Positions 1 through 5,381 of a DNA stretch of 5,870 nucleotides are shown in pieces (the stretch's first letter is position 1; every line of letters starts with the position of its first letter). Location of the stretch: assembly GCA_027009865.1 (NCBI GenBank), contig JALVCR010000015.1:1-5870 (forward strand), written 5' to 3'. This DNA is from Campylobacterales bacterium (lineage in GTDB: Bacteria > Campylobacterota > Campylobacteria > Campylobacterales > JAADDG01). The position numbers and the translations under genes are program-made. A model generated the notes under the pieces. The model had not been told where the DNA came from and did not search any database. It saw nothing but the letters and a program-made list of their open reading frames with translations.

Positions 1-204
1 AATAACCGGTATTTCATTTTTTTTACATTCTTTTATAAAGTCATATAAAGAGAGATTGGCAAAATGTGCTGCTTGTTCAATGGAGAACTTATGATTTTTA
101 AATAGCATTAAAGCAGTATTTAATCTAATTGTTTGTTTTAATTCCTGTATATCTTTGTTAAGCACTAAAGGTGTAAAATCTGGAATATTTAGGGTTATTT
201 GCAC
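1..204 (-). CDS. UPF0175 family antitoxin-like protein, 3' end outside window
   Basis: The reverse strand encodes 68 residues that run off the left edge without a stop. The protein begins MQITLNIPDF and continues with an LRxNTALMLF-type helix, then KFSIEQAAHFANLSLYDFIKE and ends ...NEIPVI. This matches the UPF0175 pattern as I know it: a short strand, an 'L+..lAl.LY' helix, then 'lS.gkAAelagls..eFl..l...gIPv', which resembles a small DNA-binding fold. UPF0175 proteins are about 75-100 residues and are often paired with a PIN-like DUF3368 protein, so an antitoxin or autorepressor role is plausible but inferred; any partner would lie beyond base 1. The start is GTG (204-202), since no ATG is available nearby and an AGGAG sits five bases upstream at 214-210. 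The gene diverges from the operon to its right. Confidence 0.8.
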   Translation of the reverse strand, partial: MQITLNIPDFTPLVLNKDIQELKQTIRLNTALMLFKNHKFSIEQAAHFANLSLYDFIKECKKNEIPVI

Positions 205-209
205 AATGA

Positions 210-214
210 CTCCT
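210..214 (-). promoter_or_regulatory. Ribosome binding site fixing the GTG start of the UPF0175 gene
   Basis: On the reverse strand AGGAG is followed by five bases (TCATT) and then GTG. This is ideal spacing and is the main reason for choosing the non-ATG start at 204. Confidence 0.75.
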
Positions 215-240
215 GTATCAATAATTGTTGGTTTAATTTT

Positions 241-246
241 ATTATA
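241..246 (-). promoter_or_regulatory. -10 box of the UPF0175 gene
   Basis: The reverse strand has a perfect TATAAT at 246-241, about 37 bases before the GTG start. No convincing -35 hexamer is present 16-18 bases further upstream (AAAGAA there), which is usual for Campylobacterota promoters. The box lies inside one arm of a perfect inverted repeat, so a protein bound to the repeat would compete with RNA polymerase. Confidence 0.55.
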
Positions 247-261
247 ACATATCTGTTATAA
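242..261. repeat. Perfect inverted repeat, possible operator
   Basis: TTATAACA and TGTTATAA are exact reverse complements, 8 bases each, separated by TATC. The left arm covers most of the leftward -10 box, and the right arm ends nine bases before the -35 of the rightward operon promoter. Position and symmetry suggest a dimeric repressor site, perhaps for the antitoxin-like product of the leftward gene. The AT-rich composition lowers the significance, and no protein is known to bind here. Confidence 0.4.
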
Positions 262-270
262 ACTTCTTTT

Positions 271-299
271 TTGCAATGAGATGTTAATTTTAATATAAT
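271..299 (+). promoter_or_regulatory. Promoter of the membrane-stress-type operon
   Basis: TTGCAA at 271-276 and a perfect TATAAT at 294-299 are separated by 17 bases, a near-consensus sigma-70 arrangement. Transcription would start near 305-307, giving a leader of only about a dozen bases before the 33-codon gene at 319. No other promoter of this quality was seen inside the operon, so it probably drives all five genes. Confidence 0.65.
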
Positions 300-318
300 T
301 AGAAGAAAAGGATTTTGG

Positions 319-420
319 ATGCCCTCTTCTTTTAAAAAAATTTTGGGTTTTTTGCTTTTGGTTTTGAGTATCGGCATTTTGATGTGGCAAAGCTTTTTTA
401 ATATATTTTTAGGAGAATAG
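319..420 (+). CDS. 33-residue single-span membrane microprotein, first gene of operon
   Basis: ATG to TAG encodes 33 residues beginning MPSSFKKILGFLLLVLSIG and ending NIFLGE. Residues 8-31 are almost entirely hydrophobic (one transmembrane helix), preceded by two lysines (K6, K7), which predicts a cytoplasmic N terminus. A ribosome binding site (AAAAGG, 306-311) lies seven bases before the ATG, and a strong promoter lies just upstream. The stop codon is one base before the GTG of the next gene, whose AGGAG sits inside this gene's last codons, so the two are probably translationally coupled. I do not recognise a family. It could be a small subunit of the complex encoded downstream or simply a leader peptide whose translation opens the next start site. 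Confidence 0.6.
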   Translation: MPSSFKKILGFLLLVLSIGILMWQSFFNIFLGE

Positions 421-421
421 A

Positions 422-1261
422 GTGGCTAAAGTTAAAAGATATGATCCTAAGAACAGGCCTGTTTTTATGCTTAAAGGGATTTTGCTTTTTTTGCTTCCTC
501 TACCTCTGTTTTTTGCGATTCCCCTCTCTTTATCAGCTCACAATATGAAGGCTTTTTGGATTAATTCTTTGGCTTTTTCTCTGTTTATTTTAGCGGCTGT
601 TATCGCAAGAAAAGGCTTTTTTATAGAAAGGGAGTATAAAAAAAGAAAAATTGCAAAAGCTCCGAAGATAAAATATAAAACTATATCCCTTATAATCTTT
701 ACTATAGCCGTTTTTATAACCTCAAAATGGGGAGCTGGAAACTCCTTTTTTGTAAGTTTGGGTTATTCTGTAGCGGGATTTTTTGGATTTTATCTATATT
801 ATGGGTTGGATCCCATGAGAGATAAGGTTTATAATATCTCTTTGGAAGTAAGCCCAGAAGAGGTTATAGAGGCTTTGGATGAGGCCGAAAAGAAGATTGA
901 AGCAATAGATGACGCGAGAGTTTCCATATATAATCTTGAATTAAACAGAAGGCTTAAATCGATAGTCAAAGAGGCAAAGAAAGTTTTGAAACTAATAGAG
1001 GAGAATCCAAACGATTTATACAGGGCGAGGAAATTTTTGGTTGTCTATTTAGACGGAGCAAAAAGAGTGATAGAAGGGTATGCGAAAACTAAAGAGGAGG
1101 GAGCAAAAACTAAAGAGTTAGACGATAAGTTTCAAAGTATTTTAGATATGATAGAGACCACATTTAAAGAGCAGCAGCAAAAATTAAAGGAAAATTCCAT
1201 TGAAAATCTTGATGTTCAAATAGAGGTTCTAAAAAAACGGATGCAATATGAAGGAGTATGA
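422..1261 (+). CDS. XpaC-like membrane protein (5-bromo-4-chloroindolyl phosphate hydrolysis family)
   Basis: This 279-residue protein has a short basic N terminus, four hydrophobic segments (about 16-36, 44-62, 87-103 and 107-128), and then a long charged cytoplasmic helical region (about 140-275). The architecture and the 'YNISLEVSPEEVIEALDEAE' junction fit the XpaC/YaaN-partner family. The family name comes from an indicator-hydrolysis phenotype in Bacillus; an enzymatic activity is not established and no catalytic motif is visible. XpaC-type genes typically sit directly before a telA-like gene, as here. The start is GTG at 422, with AGGAGA five bases upstream (411-416); the first internal ATG (codon 16) lies at the edge of the first membrane helix and would remove the basic leader. 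The likely role is membrane anchor for the downstream TelA-like protein, by inference. Residues 221-233 contain a duplicated heptad (AKTKEEG/AKTKELD). Confidence 0.8.
   Translation: MAKVKRYDPKNRPVFMLKGILLFLLPLPLFFAIPLSLSAHNMKAFWINSLAFSLFILAAVIARKGFFIEREYKKRKIAKAPKIKYKTISLIIFTIAVFITSKWGAGNSFFVSLGYSVAGFFGFYLYYGLDPMRDKVYNISLEVSPEEVIEALDEAEKKIEAIDDARVSIYNLELNRRLKSIVKEAKKVLKLIEENPNDLYRARKFLVVYLDGAKRVIEGYAKTKEEGAKTKELDDKFQSILDMIETTFKEQQQKLKENSIENLDVQIEVLKKRMQYEGV
1082..1117 (+). repeat. 21-bp near-tandem duplication inside the xpaC-like gene
   Basis: A 15-base stretch at 1082-1096 recurs at 1103-1117 with one mismatch, a period of 21 bases (seven codons). It encodes AKTKE twice in a predicted coiled coil, so each unit is exactly one heptad. 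Confidence 0.6.
1251..1256 (+). promoter_or_regulatory. Ribosome binding site deciding the telA start
   Basis: AAGGAG lies one base before the first in-frame ATG (1258) and seven bases before the second (1264). Only the second has normal spacing, so translation most likely begins at 1264. Confidence 0.6.
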
Positions 1262-1263
1262 AA

Positions 1264-2364
1264 ATGAATGAGTTACAAAAACAACCCTTTGAGGATAAAT
1301 TGGCGAAAGAGGAGTATAAAAGCTCTCTAAGCAAGGAGGATGTAAAAAAGGAGATAGATGTTCATGATATAAACAGCGTTATTTTATACGGTTCGAAAAT
1401 TCAAGAGAATATAGAGAAAATCTCCAACAATATGTTAGAGGGTGTGAAAAACAAGGATATAGGAGAGGTTGGGGAGACTCTAAACCGTATGGTTTTGGCT
1501 ATCAAAAATTTTGATGTAGATAAGCTAAATCCCAATGAAAAACCCTCTTTTTGGCAGAGAATTTTTGGAGGAGGCTCTAAAATAGAGGAGTTTATCCAAA
1601 GCTATGAGGAGGTAAGAAAGCAGATAGAAAAGATAGCAAACCGTTTAGAGAGAGATAAAACACAGCTTCTCACCGATATAGAATCTTTGGACAGACTGTA
1701 TGATGCCAATTTGAAATTTTTTTATGATTTGGAAGTTTATATAGCGGCGGGAGACGAGAAGATAAAAGAGATAGACGAGGTTTTGATTCCAAAACTAAAA
1801 AAAGAAGCCGAAGAATCCAAAGATATGGTAAAAGCTCAGCAGCTTAGGGATTTAAGAGCCGTTAGAGACGATTTGGAGAGAAGAATTCACGATTTGAGAC
1901 TTACAAGACAGGTTGCCATGCAATCTTTGCCAAGTATCAGACTGATTCAGGAAAACGATAAAGCTTTGATTAACAAAATAAACTCCACTTTGGTAAATAC
2001 GATTCCTCTTTGGAAAAATCAGCTTGCTCAAACCGTTACGATTTACAGATCCAAACAAGCGGCCGATACTTTAAAAGAGGCTACCGATTTGACAAATGAG
2101 CTTTTGGAGAAAAATGCCGAGAATTTAAAACTTGCAAATGAAGAGATAAAAAGGCAGGTAGAGAGAGGAGTTTTTGATATAGAGACGATAAAAAAAGCAA
2201 ATCAATCATTGATAGATACGATAAATGAGAGCTTGAAAATTACCGAAGAAGCCAAAAAGGCAAGAGAGCATGCCAAAAAAGAGCTTGAGCTTATAGAAAA
2301 TGAATTAAAAAGCGCTCTTATAGCGGCAAAAAGTAAAAAAGAAGCGATAGAGAAGAGAAAATAA
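1264..2364 (+). CDS. telA: TelA/KlaA/YaaN family toxic anion resistance protein
   Basis: This soluble, mostly helical protein of 366 residues has the full set of TelA-family (PF05816) landmarks: SFWQRIFGGGSK (95-106), a QLLTDIESLDRLY helix with YIAAGDEK (about 134-166), the hallmark LERRIHDLRLTRQVAMQS (204-221) followed by PSIRLIQ, then TIPLWKNQ (246-253), TNELLEKNAENL (277-288) and a final coiled coil. Length is normal for the family and there is no membrane span. Relatives were named for tellurite resistance (telA of Rhodobacter, klaA of plasmid RK2), and Listeria telA affects resistance to cell-envelope antimicrobials; no biochemical activity is known. An ATG at 1258 gives two extra residues and would overlap the preceding stop by four bases, but its ribosome binding site is only one base away, so 1264 is preferred. 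The stop overlaps the next ATG by one base. Confidence 0.9.
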   Translation: MNELQKQPFEDKLAKEEYKSSLSKEDVKKEIDVHDINSVILYGSKIQENIEKISNNMLEGVKNKDIGEVGETLNRMVLAIKNFDVDKLNPNEKPSFWQRIFGGGSKIEEFIQSYEEVRKQIEKIANRLERDKTQLLTDIESLDRLYDANLKFFYDLEVYIAAGDEKIKEIDEVLIPKLKKEAEESKDMVKAQQLRDLRAVRDDLERRIHDLRLTRQVAMQSLPSIRLIQENDKALINKINSTLVNTIPLWKNQLAQTVTIYRSKQAADTLKEATDLTNELLEKNAENLKLANEEIKRQVERGVFDIETIKKANQSLIDTINESLKITEEAKKAREHAKKELELIENELKSALIAAKSKKEAIEKRK

Positions 2365-3401
2365 TGGGACTTTGGGATAAGATTTTCGGAGAATTTATAG
2401 ATGTTATAGAGTGGCTTGATGATAGCGGCGATACGATGGTTTACCGCTTTGAGAGATACGGCAACGAGATAAAATATGGTGCTAAACTGATAGTTAGGGA
2501 GTCTCAAAGCGCCGTATTTGTAAGCGAAGGGGAGATTGCTGATGTGATGGGGCCTGGAATTTACGAGCTTGAGACAAGAAATCTTCCTATTTTATCTACT
2601 CTTCAACATTGGGATCACGGATTTGAAAGCCCCTTTAAAGCTGAAGTCTATTTTTGTAATATGAAAAGATTTGTAGATTTAAAGTGGGGAACTAAAAATC
2701 CTCTGATTTTAAGGGATAAGGAGTTTGGGGCTGTTAGAATTAGGGCTTTTGGAACCTATTCTCTTAGAATAAAGGATCCCGCTAAATTTATTGCCGAGAT
2801 AGTAGGAACTGACGGGCATTTTACCGTAGATGAGATAAGCGATCAGCTAAGAAATCTGATAGTCTCCCGTTTTGCGACAATTGTGGCAAAATCAAATATT
2901 CCTGTTTTGGATATGGCGGCAAATTACGATGTGTTTGCAGATTTTGTAACGAAAATAATCGCAAAAGAGTTTGAAGAATATGGGCTTGAGCTTATAAAAA
3001 TTTTGATAGAGAATATCTCTTTGCCCCAAAAAGTCGAGGAGGCTTTGGATAAAAGAACGAGCATGGGAATGATTGGGGATTTGGATAAATATCTTAAATA
3101 TCAAACTGCCGAGTCTTTGGAAAAGAGCGGAAGTATGGGAGATATTTTATCTATGGGGATAGGATTTTCTATGGCCAACAATTTAGCAGAGACTCTTAAA
3201 TCTCCTCCTCCCATTCCAAAAGAGATATATTATATATCTTTAAACGATGAACCAAATGGGCCTTTTAATAGGTCTCAAATAGAAGAGATGTTGAAAGATG
3301 GCAAAATAGATAAAAACACTCTGATTTGGAAAAGAGGGAAGGAAAACTGGGAAGTTTTGGCTTTTATGAAAGATTTTGAGGATTATTTTAAAAAGGTTTA
3401 G
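2364..3401 (+). CDS. YdjI-like SPFH-domain protein with C-terminal GYF_2 domain
   Basis: 345 residues. Residues 1-235 resemble the SPFH proteins of the B. subtilis YdjI type (also labelled 'virion core protein'): an N-terminal amphipathic stretch (GLWDKIFGEFIDVIEW), IKYGAKLIVRESQSAVFVSEG (37-57), a GPGIYEL turn (63-69), FVDLKWGTKNPL (103-114), IRAFGTYSLRIKDP (126-139), and a helical part up to LPQKVEEALDKR. A glycine/methionine-rich linker (233-275) and a PPPIP hinge (281-285) lead to a GYF_2 domain (about 289-343) with YYISLNDEPNGPF and LIWKRGKENWE, normally a peptide-binding or adaptor module. B. subtilis YdjI instead ends in zinc ribbons. There is no membrane span; YdjI depends on partner proteins for membrane localisation. 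The start overlaps the telA stop as TAATG with only a weak purine-rich site upstream, so coupled translation is likely. Confidence 0.85.
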   Translation: MGLWDKIFGEFIDVIEWLDDSGDTMVYRFERYGNEIKYGAKLIVRESQSAVFVSEGEIADVMGPGIYELETRNLPILSTLQHWDHGFESPFKAEVYFCNMKRFVDLKWGTKNPLILRDKEFGAVRIRAFGTYSLRIKDPAKFIAEIVGTDGHFTVDEISDQLRNLIVSRFATIVAKSNIPVLDMAANYDVFADFVTKIIAKEFEEYGLELIKILIENISLPQKVEEALDKRTSMGMIGDLDKYLKYQTAESLEKSGSMGDILSMGIGFSMANNLAETLKSPPPIPKEIYYISLNDEPNGPFNRSQIEEMLKDGKIDKNTLIWKRGKENWEVLAFMKDFEDYFKKV

Positions 3402-4547
3402 ATGAAATCAAATTTGCCGTTAGTTGAGAAATTTTTCCCTTGTAAAAATTGCGGAGCCTCTTTGAGATATTCCATAAAAACGGGAAATTTAAAATGCCCT
3501 TATTGCGGATATGAAAACAGAATAGAAGAGGTTGATGCCGATTTAAAAGAGTATAGTTTCAAGGAAGCTTTAAGAGTTTTAGAAAAAACAAAATTCCCTC
3601 CTTTAAAAGAGCATGATGCAAAATGTCCCTCTTGCGGAGCTATTTTTAAGATAGAAGAGAATATCTTTTCTGGAAAGTGCCCCTATTGCGGGACTTTTGT
3701 GGTAGAGGAGGTAAGAGATTTCCGCCCTATTTTTGCAAAATCCTTAATTCCGTTTTTAATAGATAGAAAAAAAGCTTTTTTGATTTTTAAAAAATGGATA
3801 AAATCTTTATGGTTTGCTCCATCCAAACTTAAAAATTCCTCTTTTGAACTTAAATTTATAGGTTATTATCTTCCATATTGGACTTTTGATAGTGATACCA
3901 AAACTTACTATGAGGGAAGGAGAGGGGATTACTATTTTGAGGATGAGACTTTTTTCGTAAATGAGGGAGGAAGATTAATAGAAAAAAGAGGAAGTGTTCA
4001 AAAGATAAGATGGAGATTTGTTAGCGGATGGGTTTTTAGAAGATTTGACGATGTGGTTGTGGGAGCTTCCAAAAGACTTCCAAGAAAAATAATAGACTCC
4101 CTCTCCCCTTGGCCTTTTGAAAAGGCGGTTGGGTATGACGAAAAATATATCAGCGGTTTTAAAGGAGAGATTTATCAAATAGGTTTAAAAGATGGTTTTG
4201 AAATTGCAAAACTATATATGAATCAGGTCATAAGAGAGGATGTAAGAAGAGATATCGGAGGGGATAGGCAGGAGATTTTGCATCTATCTACTATTTATGA
4301 AAACAAAACCTTTAAACATCTTCTTTTGCCGGTATGGATAGCCGATTTTAAATATGAGAATAAAAATTACCGTTTTGCAATAAACGCTGCGACTGGAAAA
4401 ATTAAAGGAGAGAGACCCTATAGCAAATGGAAAATATTTTTTACAGTTATAACTATTTTAGTGTTAGTTGCAGCGCTGTTTTATTTGGGAGATAAGTATG
4501 GCTATCTGTTTGAGGAAGCAAGGAGAGCAAGCTCTCCCTACTATTAA
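3402..4547 (+). CDS. Double zinc-ribbon protein with C-terminal membrane anchor (YdjG-like)
   Basis: 381 residues. Two TFIIB-like zinc ribbons occupy the N terminus: C14-C17/C32-C35 and C75-C78/C93-C96, each pair in CxxCG form. A globular region follows (about 105-335), ending in a family-typical LLLPVWIADFKY and INAATGKIKGERP (327-339). One hydrophobic helix (about 344-362) leaves an 18-20 residue tail, so the bulk is probably cytoplasmic. Such proteins are often mislabelled 'primosomal protein N' or 'replication restart helicase' because of the cysteine motifs; no helicase motif is present. The nearest known counterpart is B. subtilis YdjG, which helps recruit YdjI (SPFH) to the membrane, matching the gene order here. 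The ATG follows the previous stop with no gap and has AAAAGG five bases upstream. The final stop overlaps the stop of convergent ahpC. Confidence 0.8.
   Translation: MKSNLPLVEKFFPCKNCGASLRYSIKTGNLKCPYCGYENRIEEVDADLKEYSFKEALRVLEKTKFPPLKEHDAKCPSCGAIFKIEENIFSGKCPYCGTFVVEEVRDFRPIFAKSLIPFLIDRKKAFLIFKKWIKSLWFAPSKLKNSSFELKFIGYYLPYWTFDSDTKTYYEGRRGDYYFEDETFFVNEGGRLIEKRGSVQKIRWRFVSGWVFRRFDDVVVGASKRLPRKIIDSLSPWPFEKAVGYDEKYISGFKGEIYQIGLKDGFEIAKLYMNQVIREDVRRDIGGDRQEILHLSTIYENKTFKHLLLPVWIADFKYENKNYRFAINAATGKIKGERPYSKWKIFFTVITILVLVAALFYLGDKYGYLFEEARRASSPYY
4522..4537. terminator. Hairpin at the convergent gene ends, possible weak bidirectional terminator
   Basis: GGAGAG and CTCTCC form a perfect 6-bp stem around CAAG (or 7 bp around AA). 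It lies in the last codons of the zinc-ribbon gene and just past the ahpC stop in the other direction. No U-tract follows on the plus strand, and only a broken T-rich run (TTGCTTCCTC) follows on the minus strand, so intrinsic termination is uncertain. No better terminator is present, because the two genes overlap. Confidence 0.35.
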
Positions 4548-5140
4548 AGCTCGTCTGCGTGTTTTGCAAGATATTCTGCAACACCCTCTGGATCGGCTTT
4601 CATTCCCTCTACTCCTTCGTGCCATCCGGCAGGACAAACCTCTCCGTGCTCATTTGTAAAGTGCATAGCGTCAACCATTCTTAACATCTCATCAATGTTT
4701 CTTCCCAAAGGAAGATCGTTTATTACCGCATGTCTGATAGTTCCGTCTGTGTCTATAAGAAAAGAGCCTCTAAGAGCTACTCCCGCATCCAAAAGAACAT
4801 CGTATGCTGCTGATATCTCTTTTTTTAGATCCGCTACCAAAGGATATCTTATTTTTCCAATACCGCCTTTTTCTACCGGAGTGTTTTTCCATGCAAGGTG
4901 AGTATAGTGAGAGTCCACAGATACGCCTATTACGTTTACTCCTCTTTTTTTAAACTCATCAAGCCTGTGATCGAAAGCTATAATCTCTGATGGACATACA
5001 AAAGTAAAATCTAAAGGATAGAAGAATAAAACTGTTCCTTTTTCTCCAAAATTTTTGTAAAGATTGAAATCCTCTACTATTTCGTTATTTCCAAGAACGG
5101 CAGGCGCTGTGAAATCTGGTGCTTTTTTAGTTACTAACAT
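4544..5140 (-). CDS. ahpC: 2-Cys peroxiredoxin (alkyl hydroperoxide reductase AhpC/TsaA)
   Basis: This 198-residue cytoplasmic thiol peroxidase reduces hydrogen peroxide, organic hydroperoxides and peroxynitrite. The peroxidatic cysteine is C49 in FTFVCPSE (45-52) and the resolving cysteine is C169 in GEVCPAGW, making it a typical 2-Cys (AhpC-Prx1) enzyme. Other family marks are KTAPDF-like KKAPDF (5-10), the arginine R124 in ALRGSFLID, and NDLPLGRNIDEMLRMVDA. It has the GGIG insertion (92-95) but ends EYLAKHADEL without a C-terminal YF motif. Length and sequence match Helicobacter/Campylobacter AhpC, which uses thioredoxin rather than AhpF. The start at 5140 is chosen because AGGAG lies five bases upstream; an in-frame ATG at 5182 would add 14 residues (MEKNFPKK...) but has no ribosome binding site and lies at the predicted transcript 5' end. 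The gene is transcribed toward the operon and overlaps its last stop codon. Confidence 0.95.
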   Translation of the reverse strand: MLVTKKAPDFTAPAVLGNNEIVEDFNLYKNFGEKGTVLFFYPLDFTFVCPSEIIAFDHRLDEFKKRGVNVIGVSVDSHYTHLAWKNTPVEKGGIGKIRYPLVADLKKEISAAYDVLLDAGVALRGSFLIDTDGTIRHAVINDLPLGRNIDEMLRMVDAMHFTNEHGEVCPAGWHEGVEGMKADPEGVAEYLAKHADEL

Positions 5141-5145
5141 AACTT

Positions 5146-5150
5146 CTCCT
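5146..5150 (-). promoter_or_regulatory. Ribosome binding site of ahpC
   Basis: On the reverse strand AGGAG precedes ATG at 5140 by five bases. It selects the 198-residue form over the 212-residue open frame. Confidence 0.75.
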
Positions 5151-5188
5151 CTTTTTAATTTTTTGGGAAAATTTTTTTCCATAGAGAA

Positions 5189-5194
5189 AGTATA
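5189..5194 (-). promoter_or_regulatory. Likely -10 box of ahpC
   Basis: On the reverse strand TATACT within GATATACTTT lies 48 bases before the chosen start and predicts a transcript beginning near 5182. No -35 consensus is visible. A Fur/PerR-like AT palindrome candidate (5201-5215, reverse strand TTATTTTAATAATTA) lies directly upstream; ahpC is PerR-controlled in Campylobacter, but in such AT-rich DNA this match is weak. Confidence 0.45.
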
Positions 5195-5321
5195 TCAAAG
5201 TAATTATTAAAATAAGTTTATAGAGCAGAAAGTTTTAGATGATTTTTTTGGGAAAAACCCATATTTTAAAAAAGTTTAGTTATTTTATAAAAGTAAAATA
5301 TTTATAACAAAAACAGGAGGT

Positions 5322-5348
5322 TTGAGATAAAATTAATTTTGATATAAT
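5322..5348 (+). promoter_or_regulatory. Promoter of metK
   Basis: A perfect TATAAT at 5343-5348 lies 33 bases before the metK ATG, in the TTTTGATATAAT context common in Campylobacterota. TTGAGA at 5322-5327 could be the -35, but the 15-base spacer is short. The leader is about 27 bases and shows no riboswitch-sized structure. Confidence 0.6.
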
Positions 5349-5381
5349 ACCCAAATTAAAGATTACTATAAAGGAAAAATT

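Noticed and set aside
195..377. Reverse-strand open frame of 60 codons
   Set aside because: It runs antisense through the operon promoter and microprotein, ends inside the UPF0175 gene in another frame, has low-complexity Lys/Ile-rich content and no ribosome binding site.
1852..2507. Two reverse-strand open frames (1852-2058 and 2202-2507) opposite the telA and SPFH genes
   Set aside because: They are antisense shadows of strongly recognisable coding sequence, with no family resemblance and no promoter or ribosome binding site.
2892..3104. Reverse-strand open frame of 70 codons
   Set aside because: Shadow of the SPFH gene, with Ile/Phe/His-rich composition from complementing Lys/Asp/Glu codons.
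3975..4178. Reverse-strand open frame of 67 codons
   Set aside because: Shadow of the zinc-ribbon gene; nothing recognisable.
3402..4547. Reading the zinc-ribbon protein as PriA or a superfamily II helicase
   Set aside because: Only cysteine motifs are shared; there are no Walker A/B or other helicase motifs, and a C-terminal membrane helix is present.
4468..4901. Plus-strand open frames (4468-4659 and 4695-4901) opposite ahpC
   Set aside because: They are antisense to a well-conserved peroxiredoxin gene. The first also overlaps the end of the zinc-ribbon gene out of frame, and neither looks like a protein family.
5349..5381. SAM riboswitch in the metK leader
   Set aside because: The leader is only about 30 bases, too short and without paired elements for any known SAM riboswitch.
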